Shown piece after piece: positions 23,801 through 34,973 of a stretch of DNA of 64,000 nucleotides. The translations under genes and the position numbers were made by a program. The notes beneath the pieces are model-generated. The model did no database searches. It saw nothing but the letters and a program-made list of their open reading frames with translations, and was not told where the DNA came from. Positions within the stretch are counted from its first letter, which is position 1. Every line of letters starts with the position of its first letter. Source of the stretch: Siderastrea siderea (lineage: Eukaryota; Cnidaria; Anthozoa; Scleractinia; Rhizangiidae); contig OZ034970.1 of the NCBI GenBank assembly GCA_964030785.1, positions 20,146,634 through 20,210,633 on the forward strand. Reading direction: 5' to 3'.

Positions 23801-26800
23801 TGGATATTGACATAAATTATTTTTATGATTAATTTCATTAAGCAAAAAATTCCCATTTCCCCTATGGTCTTTGGTTTTAGGTTAACAACACGTCACAATT
23901 TTTTCCTGCTATATTTATACCAGTATAAATCTTTGTTTTAATATTTATGTTGAGCTGTAAGATTCAAGTTGAATTAAAGTTTATGTATGACTTATTAGCT
24001 CAACTGATCATAATAAAAAAAGAATAAATTAGGCCCTTTGTGAAATTTAGCAGTGAAATCTAGAAGTACATTTTATTGTTTCAAGATCAAGTGGATTGAA
24101 TCTTGGTATAATTTTATGTAGAAACAAAAGGATAAAGCATTACAATAATATTACTCTGTACTTACTTACAACTTATTCAAACTTTAAGGCCTAATAGTGC
24201 CAACATCAAATATCTCCTTACATTTTTACAGGGATGTAGCTAAGAAAGCACTTACATGTAGCTGGCTCATTAAGAAGCCCAGCAGGCTTATATCTGGCCT
24301 TTGCAGCTCTAAAAGTTTACCTAATCTACTGTCATGATGTGCAAATTTCAGGCAGATTTCAGTTCTCTTTCATATGGTGAAATTAGCTGAAATTAGCCAG
24401 TAGCCGGCCCTTAGCGACATCCCTGTTTTTAGCAATATCAGTACATAAACAAAAAAATAGGAGAATTGATAAAATGATAACTGAGGTGAAATACTTTGAT
24501 TGTTTAACAAATTTTTAATTCTCGATCTATTACTAGACAAACATGTATGGAAATAAAATTAATAACACAAATATGTGTTTTGATACAGGGGCTTCAGGGG
24601 TTAAGATGGGCCATCCTGCATAAATAAAGTTTACCTTCACCTTTACCTAAGATCTCACCTAACAACACATCTTCAGCTACCAATTCTTTAACAGGACGTT
24701 GTGGCTGAGAACAGGTTTTCTTCTGTTTGGAAAAGGTCTTCTATTCCTTCCAAATTGGGCACAAGAGCACCTCGTCCAGTGAAATTCCACATCTTTGGCC
24801 CAAGGGATTTGACAAGTCGGTCATGTCTGTGTCTTCCCCTGTACATGTTAATGTTGTCCATCAACAGGATGACTGGTTTTTCCACAGGAAACTTGTTGCC
24901 AGTGATTTCGGAAAAGTTGGTCAGCCTTTCATTAAGAAAATTCATGCTAGTGGAAAAGAAAAAAGAAATTGACAAACAGCTACATATTTGACAGCTACTT
25001 AAATAACATAATTTTTTGATGTGGAAAACCAAAATTAATTACAAGTAACTATTACAGCGCGATGCGCCTTACCGTGGCCACCCAACAAACTTTTTCACAA
25101 GTCTCATATTGTAATATTTTACATTTTTTCTGCGTTTTGTTAATATATAAATTGTGAAAGTATTCATTTGTCCCATTCACCTTAATTGCAAGGAGGTGTG
25201 TTCATCAACATTACCATAGCACACTTGTAAAAAATTTTGTTGGGTAGCCACGGTAAGGCGTGCCGCACTGTAAGGTAGATATTATTCACTGCCATTGTAT
25301 TCACATTGAGCCCATCCCTGGAGCCCACAACACTTTTAAACCAAAAAGGTAACAAAAGCAAAAAATAATTGAAAATCACCAGAAATATCTTCAATTTACA
25401 AAATTTGGACAGTTAATGATTTAACTTTCCAAGTGAAATGTACCGTACATGTACTGTAGCACCCATTATTCGCTTAAAATTGTTTGGCACTACTAGACTG
25501 CACTTGATAACACAAATCAAAGAGTTCCTTTAGAATATAGTGTATTGTGTTGATTATGAGCAACAACTTACATGGTATCACAATGCAGAGAAAGACCAAT
25601 TGCATTCAACATATTGATGAATTGTTTGCCTCCTCCATAACTGATGCACAGCAGGCCAAACAGGAGTGGAAATTCTGAAGAGGTTTTAGATGACCTTATA
25701 TTCAACAGGGCAGCTAGGGCATGTGATGCACATTTGAACTTGTATTCATTCGTTTTCATGACATTTCTATCAGGCTTTGAGCTGCCAACCAAACTGTCCA
25801 AGATGCTGTTGATTAATGGGCAGTGGTCCTGAATATTTGTAACAAAACCATTTATCATGTCTGGTGTTATGAGATCATGTCTCGAGGCAATGTCACCACT
25901 TCTAAAACTCTCTGCACCATGGGAGGTAAGGTGATGGATCTCATCTTGCAAATGGCGCTTTTGCTGGTCATCAACAACATCAGTTGCTCTCTCGTTGAGC
26001 CTTTTGATTTCTTTCTCGTGCAATTTTATCAATCCACCCACATAACGATCTCTTTCACAAGCTTCTTTGGCATACAGGGTTAACAATGACAATAGATCGC
26101 TCTCCTGCAGACCTTCAACCAGTTGTAACCATATCTGTCTCAATACCTCTTCGCTCGCCTGGATCTGCCTTTTCATTGCTATTATTTCATCTGGAAAGGA
26201 AATAAAAAACAGCAAAAATGAATTAATAAGACAAAGTCACTCTCTTAAGAATTTTACATGTATATCTATCAGTTATACATATAAATCTTTAAATCAACAC
26301 TTAATCCAAATTTTAAAACCATGTGAAGATTAAAACACTTGCAGTATAATGATACATTGCAACATAGCCAGGAGCTTGAATCACATTTACCTGGATCATC
26401 ATCAAGGGTCATTGTGTATCCCAAAGAATCGAACCTTGTTTTCACTGAAACATTGACATATTTATATCTTTTTTACATTAAGGAATATAACATTTTAATT
26501 ATAATAATTTTAAAAATAGAAATGAATATCTATGGTACTGTTAACAGGTGTGAGCTTGTGCCTCTATCACTGAGTATAATAAACTTAAACTTTTCTTGAA
26601 GGTCCATAAATCCCAGTGTCCCCCAGCAAATTGATTTAGACTTACTACGACAAAGGCCATAATTTCTAACAGATAGGTACCAGACTAGCTGTTAAAAGAA
26701 AAAGATACGTCTGACAACCTTTTGATCTTATTCTTCTCAAATCTGAGCTAGGAAACACAGCTTTTACAGCTCTTGTTAAGAGGCTCTTGTCTCCCTCATC

Positions 26801-27367
26801 GAGATTAAGGTAGTCCAACAACACAGTTTGGTCAGTACTGGACCCTTCTTTCTCTTCAAATCCTTCTGCAATCCGCAAATATAACTCATCATGTCTTGAC
26901 TTTATCTCTCGAGAGTTAAGAGACCTCTCTGAAAAAAAAACACTTATGTGAGCTGAGTGAAGAACAGTAATTATTCATGTTTTTTTAATTTTCATTATAA
27001 ACACATCTGCCTTATAAACAAACACATTACCTATCTGCCTTCGTTTAGTGGTTGGTAAGCTCTGAGCTTTCGATCTAGGCGTAAGGTCGTGCTTCTGTGT
27101 TAAATCTGAAAGACGTCTTGAGCAAGAAGGCCTTTTTTCTTTCACAGGAGTACTTGTCAATTGTTCGGTGGATTCACCTTTAAGAGAATGAAAATATATG
27201 TAATAAGCAATACTTTATACTGTGTTAAGCCATATTTTACAACAGCCAGCACATTTTTCATAAAATTAAGACTTACCTGAAATCGTCAAGTCGTCAAATG
27301 ATTCTTCAAGTACTTCAAGTTCGTATGAATCTTCACACATTTCATCATCGACTTCGGTGGCAGCCAT
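20825..27367 (-). CDS. DUF6589-type transposase with ankyrin repeats, eight exons
   Basis: Exons 27367-27277, 27177-27031, 26928-26719, 26444-26391, 26190-25572, 24946-24659, 23757-21766 and 21177-20825 join in consistent phase through GT-AG introns, giving about 1250 residues. The start [16 protein letters not shown] at 27367 opens the first exon. Exon 5 is helical and ends with [20 protein letters not shown]. Exon 6 has [20 protein letters not shown] and [16 protein letters not shown], typical of DUF6589, with the aspartate in LLMDN a candidate catalytic residue. Exon 7 has an acidic stretch, then two or three ankyrin-like repeats ([38 protein letters not shown]) and a CxxC-rich segment. 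Exon 8 ([15 protein letters not shown] to the stop) completes a conserved C-terminus. Exon 6 carries one apparent single-base loss in the A-run at 24731-24734; its second half is open in the next frame and ends in correct phase. So it is either a very recent pseudogene or a sequencing error. Confidence 0.75.
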
Positions 27368-27594
27368 AACTGCTGAATTATTACGAATATCGAAGCATTG
27401 ATCGATCTAGATATCGAATACTTCGTAATCTTCGATAACCTATTAAAATTGTCGACTTTCAAGGCTTAGAAACGCAGAAAAATGAGAATGCCAAGTCCCT
27501 CGTGCTTCGCGCTCGTCACCAGTCACTCGCGCTTCGCGCTCGCTTTGTTCTCGCTTTGTTTCAGCGAAAATCGAGGCGCCTGTGGAGGAGACAG

Positions 27595-27603
27595 GTACCA
27601 TGC
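27595..27603. repeat. 9-bp target-site duplication, right
   Basis: GTACCATGC, matching 16708-16716. It lies inside the intron that starts at 27615 on the minus strand. Confidence 0.75.
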
Positions 27604-30600
27604 GGCATGATTTACCTTGTTCTCTCCATTTTCGTTTTTTAAGATGGGGACGCACACGTGCCACGACTTCCCTTTCTTGCCGAACCAGTCTCTCTGCGTC
27701 TCTCGGAAGCTGCCCGGCAGAAACTTCATCGCCCAATCCATGATCAGCAGCACCTGGTTCACTTTCAGGTTCTCTATCACGTCGGTCTTTGCCGCATCTT
27801 GATGCGCAGCACGAAGTATGTGCACCTTCCACTCCTCAATTTTGGGGATGGATGTCTCAACGTCGTGCTGCAGTTCTTTGTGGTCATCGGCATCACTGAA
27901 AAAAATGTAAATTGCCATAATTTTTTATATACTACCTAACAACAAAGAACTTACTTTGAATACTATGAATGGGGAAAGACGTTTGAAACTTATCCAAATA
28001 GAAGAAGACTAAAGCCTTCCCCGCTGTTTAATGTGGCACAGAGTAATCCGTGTCTTGAAGTTACCTGTACGTCACTTCTGGGGACGATAAAGCCATTTGC
28101 ACATCAAGAATCGCCACCTTGCCCTCCTCGCAACGGTCGCAGGTGATGTCGTGCAGGTGCGTACATGTACCCTTGAACTCCTCCTTTTGCGTACTGAGTG
28201 GGTAGGTACTGCAGTGGTCTGCGCATGGCTTGGCTGTACTGACATGGATTCTGTAATTCGTTTTTAAGTACTGCTTTGCTTCTTTAAGGCGAGATTTGAT
28301 TTCGCGTCCTTTTTGTTCATCTAGACCTAAAAGAGATAAGGATGCCTAACTTTTATAGTATGAACTAATTTTTGCTGCTTCTGAGTCTCAACTTTTTAAG
28401 ATTTTGTCATGATGCTTGATTTCTATGGAGTTACGTAGAGTTATTGAGGTTAAAATAAGACGAGAGATGCTCTTACCTAGTTTGCATAGCCGGTTCACAG
28501 TCTCTTCCCGTGTTGAATACGCCAATCTGGGTGCTGTCTAAACCAGCGAGTGATTTTTTCTGTGAAGCAGCACAGACCTGAATTTATAACTGACAACTTT
28601 TCAATAAAGAGGCCTAGGTTGACAAAGATTCCCTGGTAATGCAAAAAAAAAACTTAACTAAATTACTTACAATGGTTTGTAGATGCTTTATGTTTTAATG
28701 TGTCAAGGGTAAAAATCGTGGCTGCTTCACCAAGCTTTTAATTAGCATCATTTAAAACAGGAACAGGGTTCCGTTTTGTATGGCTATAACATTGGTAACT
28801 ATATGACCCTCTATCAGAAAGTAGCCAACCTGTAGGTTCATATAGATTGGGCCTAGAAATATTTCTTTCTTCATTTTATATACTGAAAATACATCTCAAC
28901 AGCCCTTCGATCCTCGCACCTACACCCTGGCTATCCTCGTGCACACATGCCACACCATACCTTCAGGATGTTACACAGCGTTGATCTGCTAAGGGGCGTG
29001 AAACTGAAATCTTTGCAGTAGATCTGGTATAGCTGTATTAACCGCGATGCGATGACTGTCCTCACGACGTTTGGGATTTCGATCTCCTCTCGACTAGTTA
29101 GTTTGAGCTTCGTGGTGCCATAGGCCACATCCTGGAGAAAAAATGGACTGGAGATAAAATCCAAGAAATGGTCAAACTTCGAAGGGTCCAGTCGACTGCA
29201 CTGGAGGGTGGGGGGCTCGATCACATGACCAGGACCCCTCTCAAAGGTGTGCCGTCTTGCCTCATCAACCCTCCACTTCGTTAAGCCAGGGATAAGGGCC
29301 ATAAGTTCTGTCTTGGAGCAGTCGCGGACAAATATAGATAGGATTTGCTGCCTTGTGTGCCAAGATGAAGCCTCTTCATACAGCTGGATGAATGTGGTAA
29401 GTAAAGCTTGCTCAGGCAGATTTTCCGCAGCCAGACTGCAATACCCTTCAACAACCTGTTGGAACAGCCATTTGGAATTTCCTGGAGCGATGGCCTCAAG
29501 GACAGTCGACAACCTGAACCGCTTTGTGCTTGTAGTATCGAGAAGTGCGCGAGGAAATCTCTTCAACGTCAGTTTCGAGCTGCGACCGTATCGGGCTTAT
29601 CCTCCCGTCTACGCTTCTGAGGAAATTGTTCAGGGAAATCAACTGCTCTTTCACTTGCGGAGTAGGCTGCCATTCGTGTCGCATTTCAACGTCTGGATTG
29701 GTGCCTTGTGAGAAGCTGGAGAACAGCGTGTCTGTTGAACTGGTTTCGCTTGGGGGATTGTCTGCAAACCTCACTCTTGGCAGCACTGGCATTTCCTGTA
29801 ATGTACAGTGTAGAATAACATTTACCTTTAGTTTATATGTAGAGGTCTCAACCCCCAAAATGGACACATTCCTCACTCAACTCCTAATGAGAGCTGATGG
29901 CCGTGAGAGAGGGTTTACAAGCAAGCCTTTTTGAGAAAATCACAGAGACATTTTGGGCAATTGTTCGAGCAAAAACTTCCTTAAGGGAAAGGGGGTTGGG
30001 TGAAAGCCTCTTTCCCTGAAATGGCCTGCACAGGGGCATAACTGGCTGCATAAGTATAGGGCGCAATATTAACTCCTCCACGATTAACTTAGCCAACTGC
30101 CTTAGGTTACTAATAGTCTAGCTTCACAAACAGACCCTACGGCATGTTTTTCAAGCATGTTAAACCGCTGCCTACCCACACAAAGTGCATGACCGTAGGT
30201 GTCTCTTCGAAATTTAAACAATGTATGGGGATACCGAAAGGTTCGTATTTAGCCCAATAATGTGGGGAATATTTACATTTGTGTTGAAAATAAAAGTAAA
30301 TTTAGGTTTTATCCGATTTCGATATCCCCTAGCCGGCGAGAGCATCCAGATTTTGCCGCTCTTCTTTCACCCGCTATTTTTCTCGGCGGGTGAAACAGGA
30401 ACCACAAAACCGGATGCTCCTTCGAAAATACACCAATGGTCATACACGTTGTGTGGGTACCCTGATGTTAACTCGGCGTTCTATGATTTGGCAGTGATAT
30501 TGACGAGCCGCTTACCGTGCGCTGAGAATTATCAGGAAAAGCGTATCCCATGTGTTTTTTTACTCCACCTATAGCCCATTCTTCACATTAAAGTTGATAA

Positions 30601-31625
30601 CGTCAAGGAAATTTTGCTCTTTTATAATACCAAATTAAACGGGTTCAAATTACGTCATGTGAAGTAATTTTGGGAAAATTTCTTGACTTACGATGGTTGA
30701 TTCTGAGTCATTATGTGGGCTTTCAGTCGGACAAGTCTGTAGTGGCTCTCCTGTGGGCATGTTTCCGCCACTTAATGTCTCCAGTGCAAGTTGCACCGGT
30801 TCAGGCAATGACACCACTGCCTGGTCTGCCATACTATGTTGTTGAATTGCAGCCGGGTGTTCTCTGCGACAGGCTCTACAAATACCTGAGTGAGATTATT
30901 GCAAGGCGCATGTAAACTACTAAATTCGCAGCATCAACAAAGGGTAAAGTAATAAATGGACATAAACTACATAATTCTCTAAAGATGGACATCCCCTGGT
31001 CAATGACTAACTCCCAAGTCATGTCAACTCCTGCATGCTTGAGGACCCAGAGTACTTTGCGAGCACTCCCTTTTGTAATGACGAGATAAAGGGGCACAGA
31101 ATGGCCATCATGAGCACAGTTGTAGCCTTTATCGGAAACATGAAACTTAAATAGTGTAAATACCTAGGAATAAGAACATGCCATTTAGCCATAATCTCCT
31201 TGCTAAGCTTCAGGTTGACTCCCCGGCCCCGTTCAGGTTTCCTCATTTTAATTCCGTGCAGTGGGTATTGGCATTTTCTTGTAGGCTTCCACTCAGTTCC
31301 CAAGTCATCCCTGTGTTTTGGGCAGATGGTAAAACCACTGACGTCTCCGTCAAAAAACCGAGCGCGTGCGAGGATAAGTTCCCCTTCAGAAGCAACACAC
31401 TTTTGTGCAACATTGAGACGCTTCAAGTGCGGTTTGATATCTTTCAAGCAGGAATTCAAAGTGTAAAATCCTGTGAAATTAGGATTTCTCCTCGAAATAT
31501 CGCAGCGGGTTTGACAAATGGAAGAAAACGAGCATGACAGCTCCGAAGCTGACATCTTTGCTTCAGACAAGAGATCGATTTATCCGTTTTGTGCGCACGT
31601 ACTGTCAGTTTAAATAAATTAGAAC

Positions 31626-32150
31626 GCGTGTAATTGAATTTGTGAGACTGCACGAAGGAATGTGCACGCGCAGTTTGTTTTTCACTTGTGGAGTTCCAGT
31701 GAAGTCAGTGAAGTTTTTAAACAGACACATGTGGTGGACCCTGGGTGGTTTCACGTACGTTTAGATCTAAGATACATTGTACTTAACTTATAAATATTAC
31801 GAAGAAAGGCACTATCGTGCAGTGATATGGTTGTGATAACGCTTGTAATTGAATTTGCGTGACCGCACAAAGGTATGTACACGTGCAGTTTGTTTACACT
31901 CGTGGAGTTCCCGTAAAGTTTTTAAACAAACAAGTGTGGTGAATCCTTGGTGGCTTGGCGTATGTTTTAAGGTAAGACACTTTAATTAATAAATGTTAAG
32001 AAGAAAAGCACTTTTGGCAATGATATAGTTGTGATAGCGTTTGTAGTGGAAATTTTGGGACTGCACGAAGGTATGCACACGCGAAGTTTGTTTTACACTT
32101 GTGGTGAATCCTGGGTGGTTTCACGTATGCTTTTAGGTAAGATACTATGG
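31626..32150. repeat. Three direct repeats of about 200 bp
   Basis: Units start near 31626, 31841 and 32037 and share GTAATTGAATTTG, GACTGCACGAAGG, GTGCAGTTTGTTT, CTTGTGGAGTTCC and GGTGGTTTCACGTA with moderate divergence; the third is shorter. They lie directly upstream of the first exon of the split transposase gene (start at 31570). That position suggests promoter or subterminal transposase-binding repeats. Confidence 0.8.
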
Positions 32151-34486
32151 TTGCGGGGAATGTTTTCATCTCTTTGCCACTAAAATATTCTGGATCTGAT
32201 CGTCCAAAATATAATGGAAGGGAAACCCTGTGTATTTCAGATTAAACCTCATCTTTTTCTAATTTATTCTAGAAACATTGAAATTTGACATAATTATAGC
32301 GTCAGAAGGCTGTACAGTTGCACAAACGTTTTAAGAGATTAAAAAAAAATTAAAAACACGCATTTCCTGGTGAAAAGTTGTGGAATTTTAAAAAGAGCTG
32401 CCCCTGCTGAGTGGCCTGTTGCCCCGTTTTGGTATCCGCTGACCATTGCTGAGCCCAAAGTGTAAACAATTGCAAGCTGTAGAGACAATTCGCCAGTGTT
32501 GTTGTCTCACCGTAATTTGTGCCTAAAAAAATTTAGAATCGTTGAAAAGAGCCAGATTTTGCAATCCTGAGGCTAGGAAACTCCACCACGGTATGTACGG
32601 AAGAATCGTCAATGGTAGCTCACCGAACATGCAGTGTGTCAATTGAATGCCAGAGCTTTATGTTGTATGTCACTGAATGGAGTTCAAAAGTCGAGCTGCA
32701 AACGATCAGCAGGATTCCGGAAGCGCTGTGATCGCAGCAAATGTACCAAGAGAGCTCGTGAGTACTTCTTGAGACTACAATAGTCGATTGAAGGGTTTAT
32801 GCTTCCCTTCTTGCCGAGGAAACTGCAATTTTTCAGAGATATTTAGCTCTTCAGATGCCTTTATAGCGGTAATATTCTCTTGAATATTATAGAGACAGTT
32901 ATACCCCTGTGGTTTGTCTTTGTATGATTATTTTAGGTTGAAACGGATACCATTCGCTGAACAGAACACCTGCAGTTGTCTTTGCCTCAAAATTATGTTG
33001 CCTTGTTTTAACAAAACCTGATACTGGGAACCTGTGATGGTTGGTAAACGTCTGGGACTGCTGTGGGAAATTTTGGAAAGTGCCCAAATATTTTATTGCT
33101 GATATTGTTAGTACAAAGGATGGTCTTCATCGTCGTATGCCTTTTATTGACAGCAAGAGTGGCGCATTGGAGATTTTTGGACGTAAAACCTGCTATTTTA
33201 GTACCATAGAAAAATTCAGTGTCACATGGGTATTGATTGACAGGTTCTTAATTAGCAGCAATTGATTGAGTCACTCTGACAACTTCACATTCTAATAACA
33301 AGAGAACAATTAATACCCATGCAAGAGATGAAAGAAGTCCGTTGAAGTTTGAGTGTAGAGGAACTGCCTATTTTTGCTGCAAATTTTCATCAATTTAAGG
33401 GGTTTTCTTGGGAAAATCAGGGGGGTAATCTAACTCCCCCCGGTTAAATCCAAAAGGTGAACCACTTTGGGTTCTTGAGTTTCTGGTTGAGTCCTTTAAA
33501 CTGGCCAAGTTTCATTGAATTTGGTGAGATGGCTTGTGCCACCCCTGCCTGGTGCTCTCATGGATGCTTTCTTAATGTGTCCCAACTACTCTGCAAAATT
33601 GACATATTAAGTTGATATATTGTATTATGTTATCAAGTACTGTCAAGAGTGGTTTTTTCACTTATTAGCAGTTCGAAGTTTTTATAATTAACATTACATT
33701 GTTCGGTGGAATTCTTTTTTGTTTTGTTTTGTGTTTCAGTACTGAGGTTCGAAGTGCACACGATGCATGCATGTTTTTATGTTCTAGTTGCTTGCCAGGG
33801 AACCTCTTCATTTCATCAATCAGTTCATTGAGACCATCTCTCCTCTTGACCATGTTGTTGATGTCCTTCAATGTAACGGATTTCCCAGTTTCTTAACTTG
33901 TGTGCTGCTGAATCAATTTCTTGTTGGCCTTCAGTTTTAAGCATTAATTTCCCCTTAGCCTTTGCCTTCTTGTCAATCGCTCTGTTAACAAAAATTGCTA
34001 AAATTGGTGTGCAATCTGATATGTTTTGGCATTACATTTGGCAATCAATTTTTGGCATGATCAGTGTAGTCCCCAATATAGCTGGTTGGTGACTCTGTGG
34101 AATTTCATCACCTGCAGTTGTTTCTCTTCCATTGGCTGGCTGATTTCTGCGTGGAGTGTCATCGGCTGCAGTCAGCGTGAGGTGAATTGCTAATACAAAG
34201 CAGTCTCACGTCGACCCGCTTGGCCATCATCAGCCAGTGAATTATTACATGTCCCAAGCAATTGGTTCTGGGAGTGACAGTTTTTTTATTTAGGAAACCA
34301 TGTCTCCATAAGAGCTGATATAAGCTCCTCATGGCACCCCATATGGTGACAATTACGCCACAAATATTGCCATAAGTCTGAAGTGGAATATTTCTGAGGC
34401 AGTTGCTTGAGCACTGATGTGTTTAATTACTGTTAACTGGTTTTCCTTGTGGGCAAGAAATCTACCCTGTGCTGATTATACAGATA

Positions 34487-34646
34487 CAGTGGAACCTCGA
34501 TTTAATGAACCTCTATATAACGAAGTCCTCGGTATAACGAACGATATTTTTCAGCCCAGTAATAGCGTAATGTATGGAAAAGAACCTCGATATAACGAAC
34601 CAATTTCCCCAGTCCCTTGGCACTTTGTTAAATCGAGGTTCCACTG
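34487..34646. mobile_element. 160-bp pogo/Tigger-type MITE
   Basis: It starts CAGTGGAACCTCGATTTA and ends with the reverse complement TAAATCGAGGTTCCACTG, flanked by TA on both sides (34485-34486 and 34647-34648). A TA duplication and this terminal sequence are typical of nonautonomous pogo (Tc1/mariner) elements. It has no coding capacity and truncates the C48-like frame next to it. Confidence 0.85.
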
Positions 34647-34689
34647 TAGTTTCGTTTTGGAAAATGCATCCATTATTTGATTTGCAATG

Positions 34690-34973
34690 TCTTTCAGATC
34701 TTTAAGAGGAGCCCATCCAACGGTGTCACAGTAAAACTGTTTGTTTTCCAGTGTGTCATTGTACAGCAGAGTCCAGTGACGTCCAGGTTTACTCGGTGTG
34801 GCTACTGCAAATGTTTCATTTATGTCACCACCTACATTTACAATAAAAGTGAAAAAAGTTATTTTGCCATTCTTTGTCTCAGCTACTTCTTGAAGCTCGT
34901 TTTCCGTTGATCCAACTGAATAGTTCAGAACAAAAGCTTTGCTTCCACTACTTTCATTGTTAGTTAGACCCAA
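34690..34973 (-). pseudogene. C48 (Ulp1/SENP-like) peptidase fragment
   Basis: The frame contains GRHWTLLYNDTLENKQFYCD followed by TVGWAPLKDL. The His-Trp pair and the aspartate in FYCD match the first two catalytic positions of Ulp1-type cysteine peptidases that travel with several DNA transposons, including Mutator-like elements. The catalytic glutamine and cysteine should follow but are lost where the MITE (34487-34646) begins. I see no upstream exon. It lies only in the right copy of the long inverted repeat. Confidence 0.5.

Larger units (their letters stand above)
16717..27594. mobile_element. 10,878-bp helicase/DUF6589 transposon (AcademH-like)
   Basis: The left end 16717-16738 begins CTGCCTCGTACCCAGGCGCC. 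The right end 27594-27573, read inward on the minus strand, begins CTGTCTCCTCCACAGGCGCC. These are imperfect 22-bp terminal inverted repeats flanked by the 9-bp duplication GTACCATGC. Inside lie two genes pointing toward each other: a plus-strand zinc-finger/RecQ-like helicase (16833-19460) and a minus-strand DUF6589-type ankyrin transposase (27367-20825). The element sits in an intron of a transposase-like gene on the minus strand, about 20 bases downstream of its splice donor. A helicase together with a DUF6589-type transposase fits my recollection of the AcademH lineage; I am not certain that a 9-bp duplication is usual for it. The ends and duplication are seen directly, while the classification is inference. 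Confidence 0.8.
15103..31570 (-). pseudogene. Spliced DDE-transposase-like gene, interrupted by a nested transposon
   Basis: Proposed exons: 31570-31164, 30885/30875-30692, 29795-28961, 28559-28477, 28326-28065, 27895-27616 and 16422/16419-15103. Boundaries follow GT-AG; exons 5-7 join in phase. Features in order: Cys-rich N-terminus; IVFIRD-like helical region; CTHLHDITCDRCE (28.1 kb); LIMDWAMKFLPGSFRET (27.7 kb); SDNAGCYHC (16.3 kb); YDFSDPQAGKDVWDHR; and a C-terminal C2H2 finger (near 15.68 kb). The aspartates in MDWAM and SDNAG are candidate DDE residues. The family is multicopy in cnidarians, but I cannot place it in a named superfamily. Lesions: a 2-base frameshift near 29505, a frameshift within 28509-28540, TGA at 15751-15753 and TGA at 15439-15441. 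The sixth intron (27615-16423) contains the whole 10.9-kb inner element. Exon 2 has a one-base acceptor ambiguity. Confidence 0.7.

Noticed and set aside
29247..29711. Plus-strand frame of 154 codons
   Set aside because: Shadow of the minus-strand transposase exon 29795-28961; no motif of its own.
31626..32150. CRISPR-like array
   Set aside because: Only three long, diverged units with no short repeats or unique spacers, in eukaryotic sequence.
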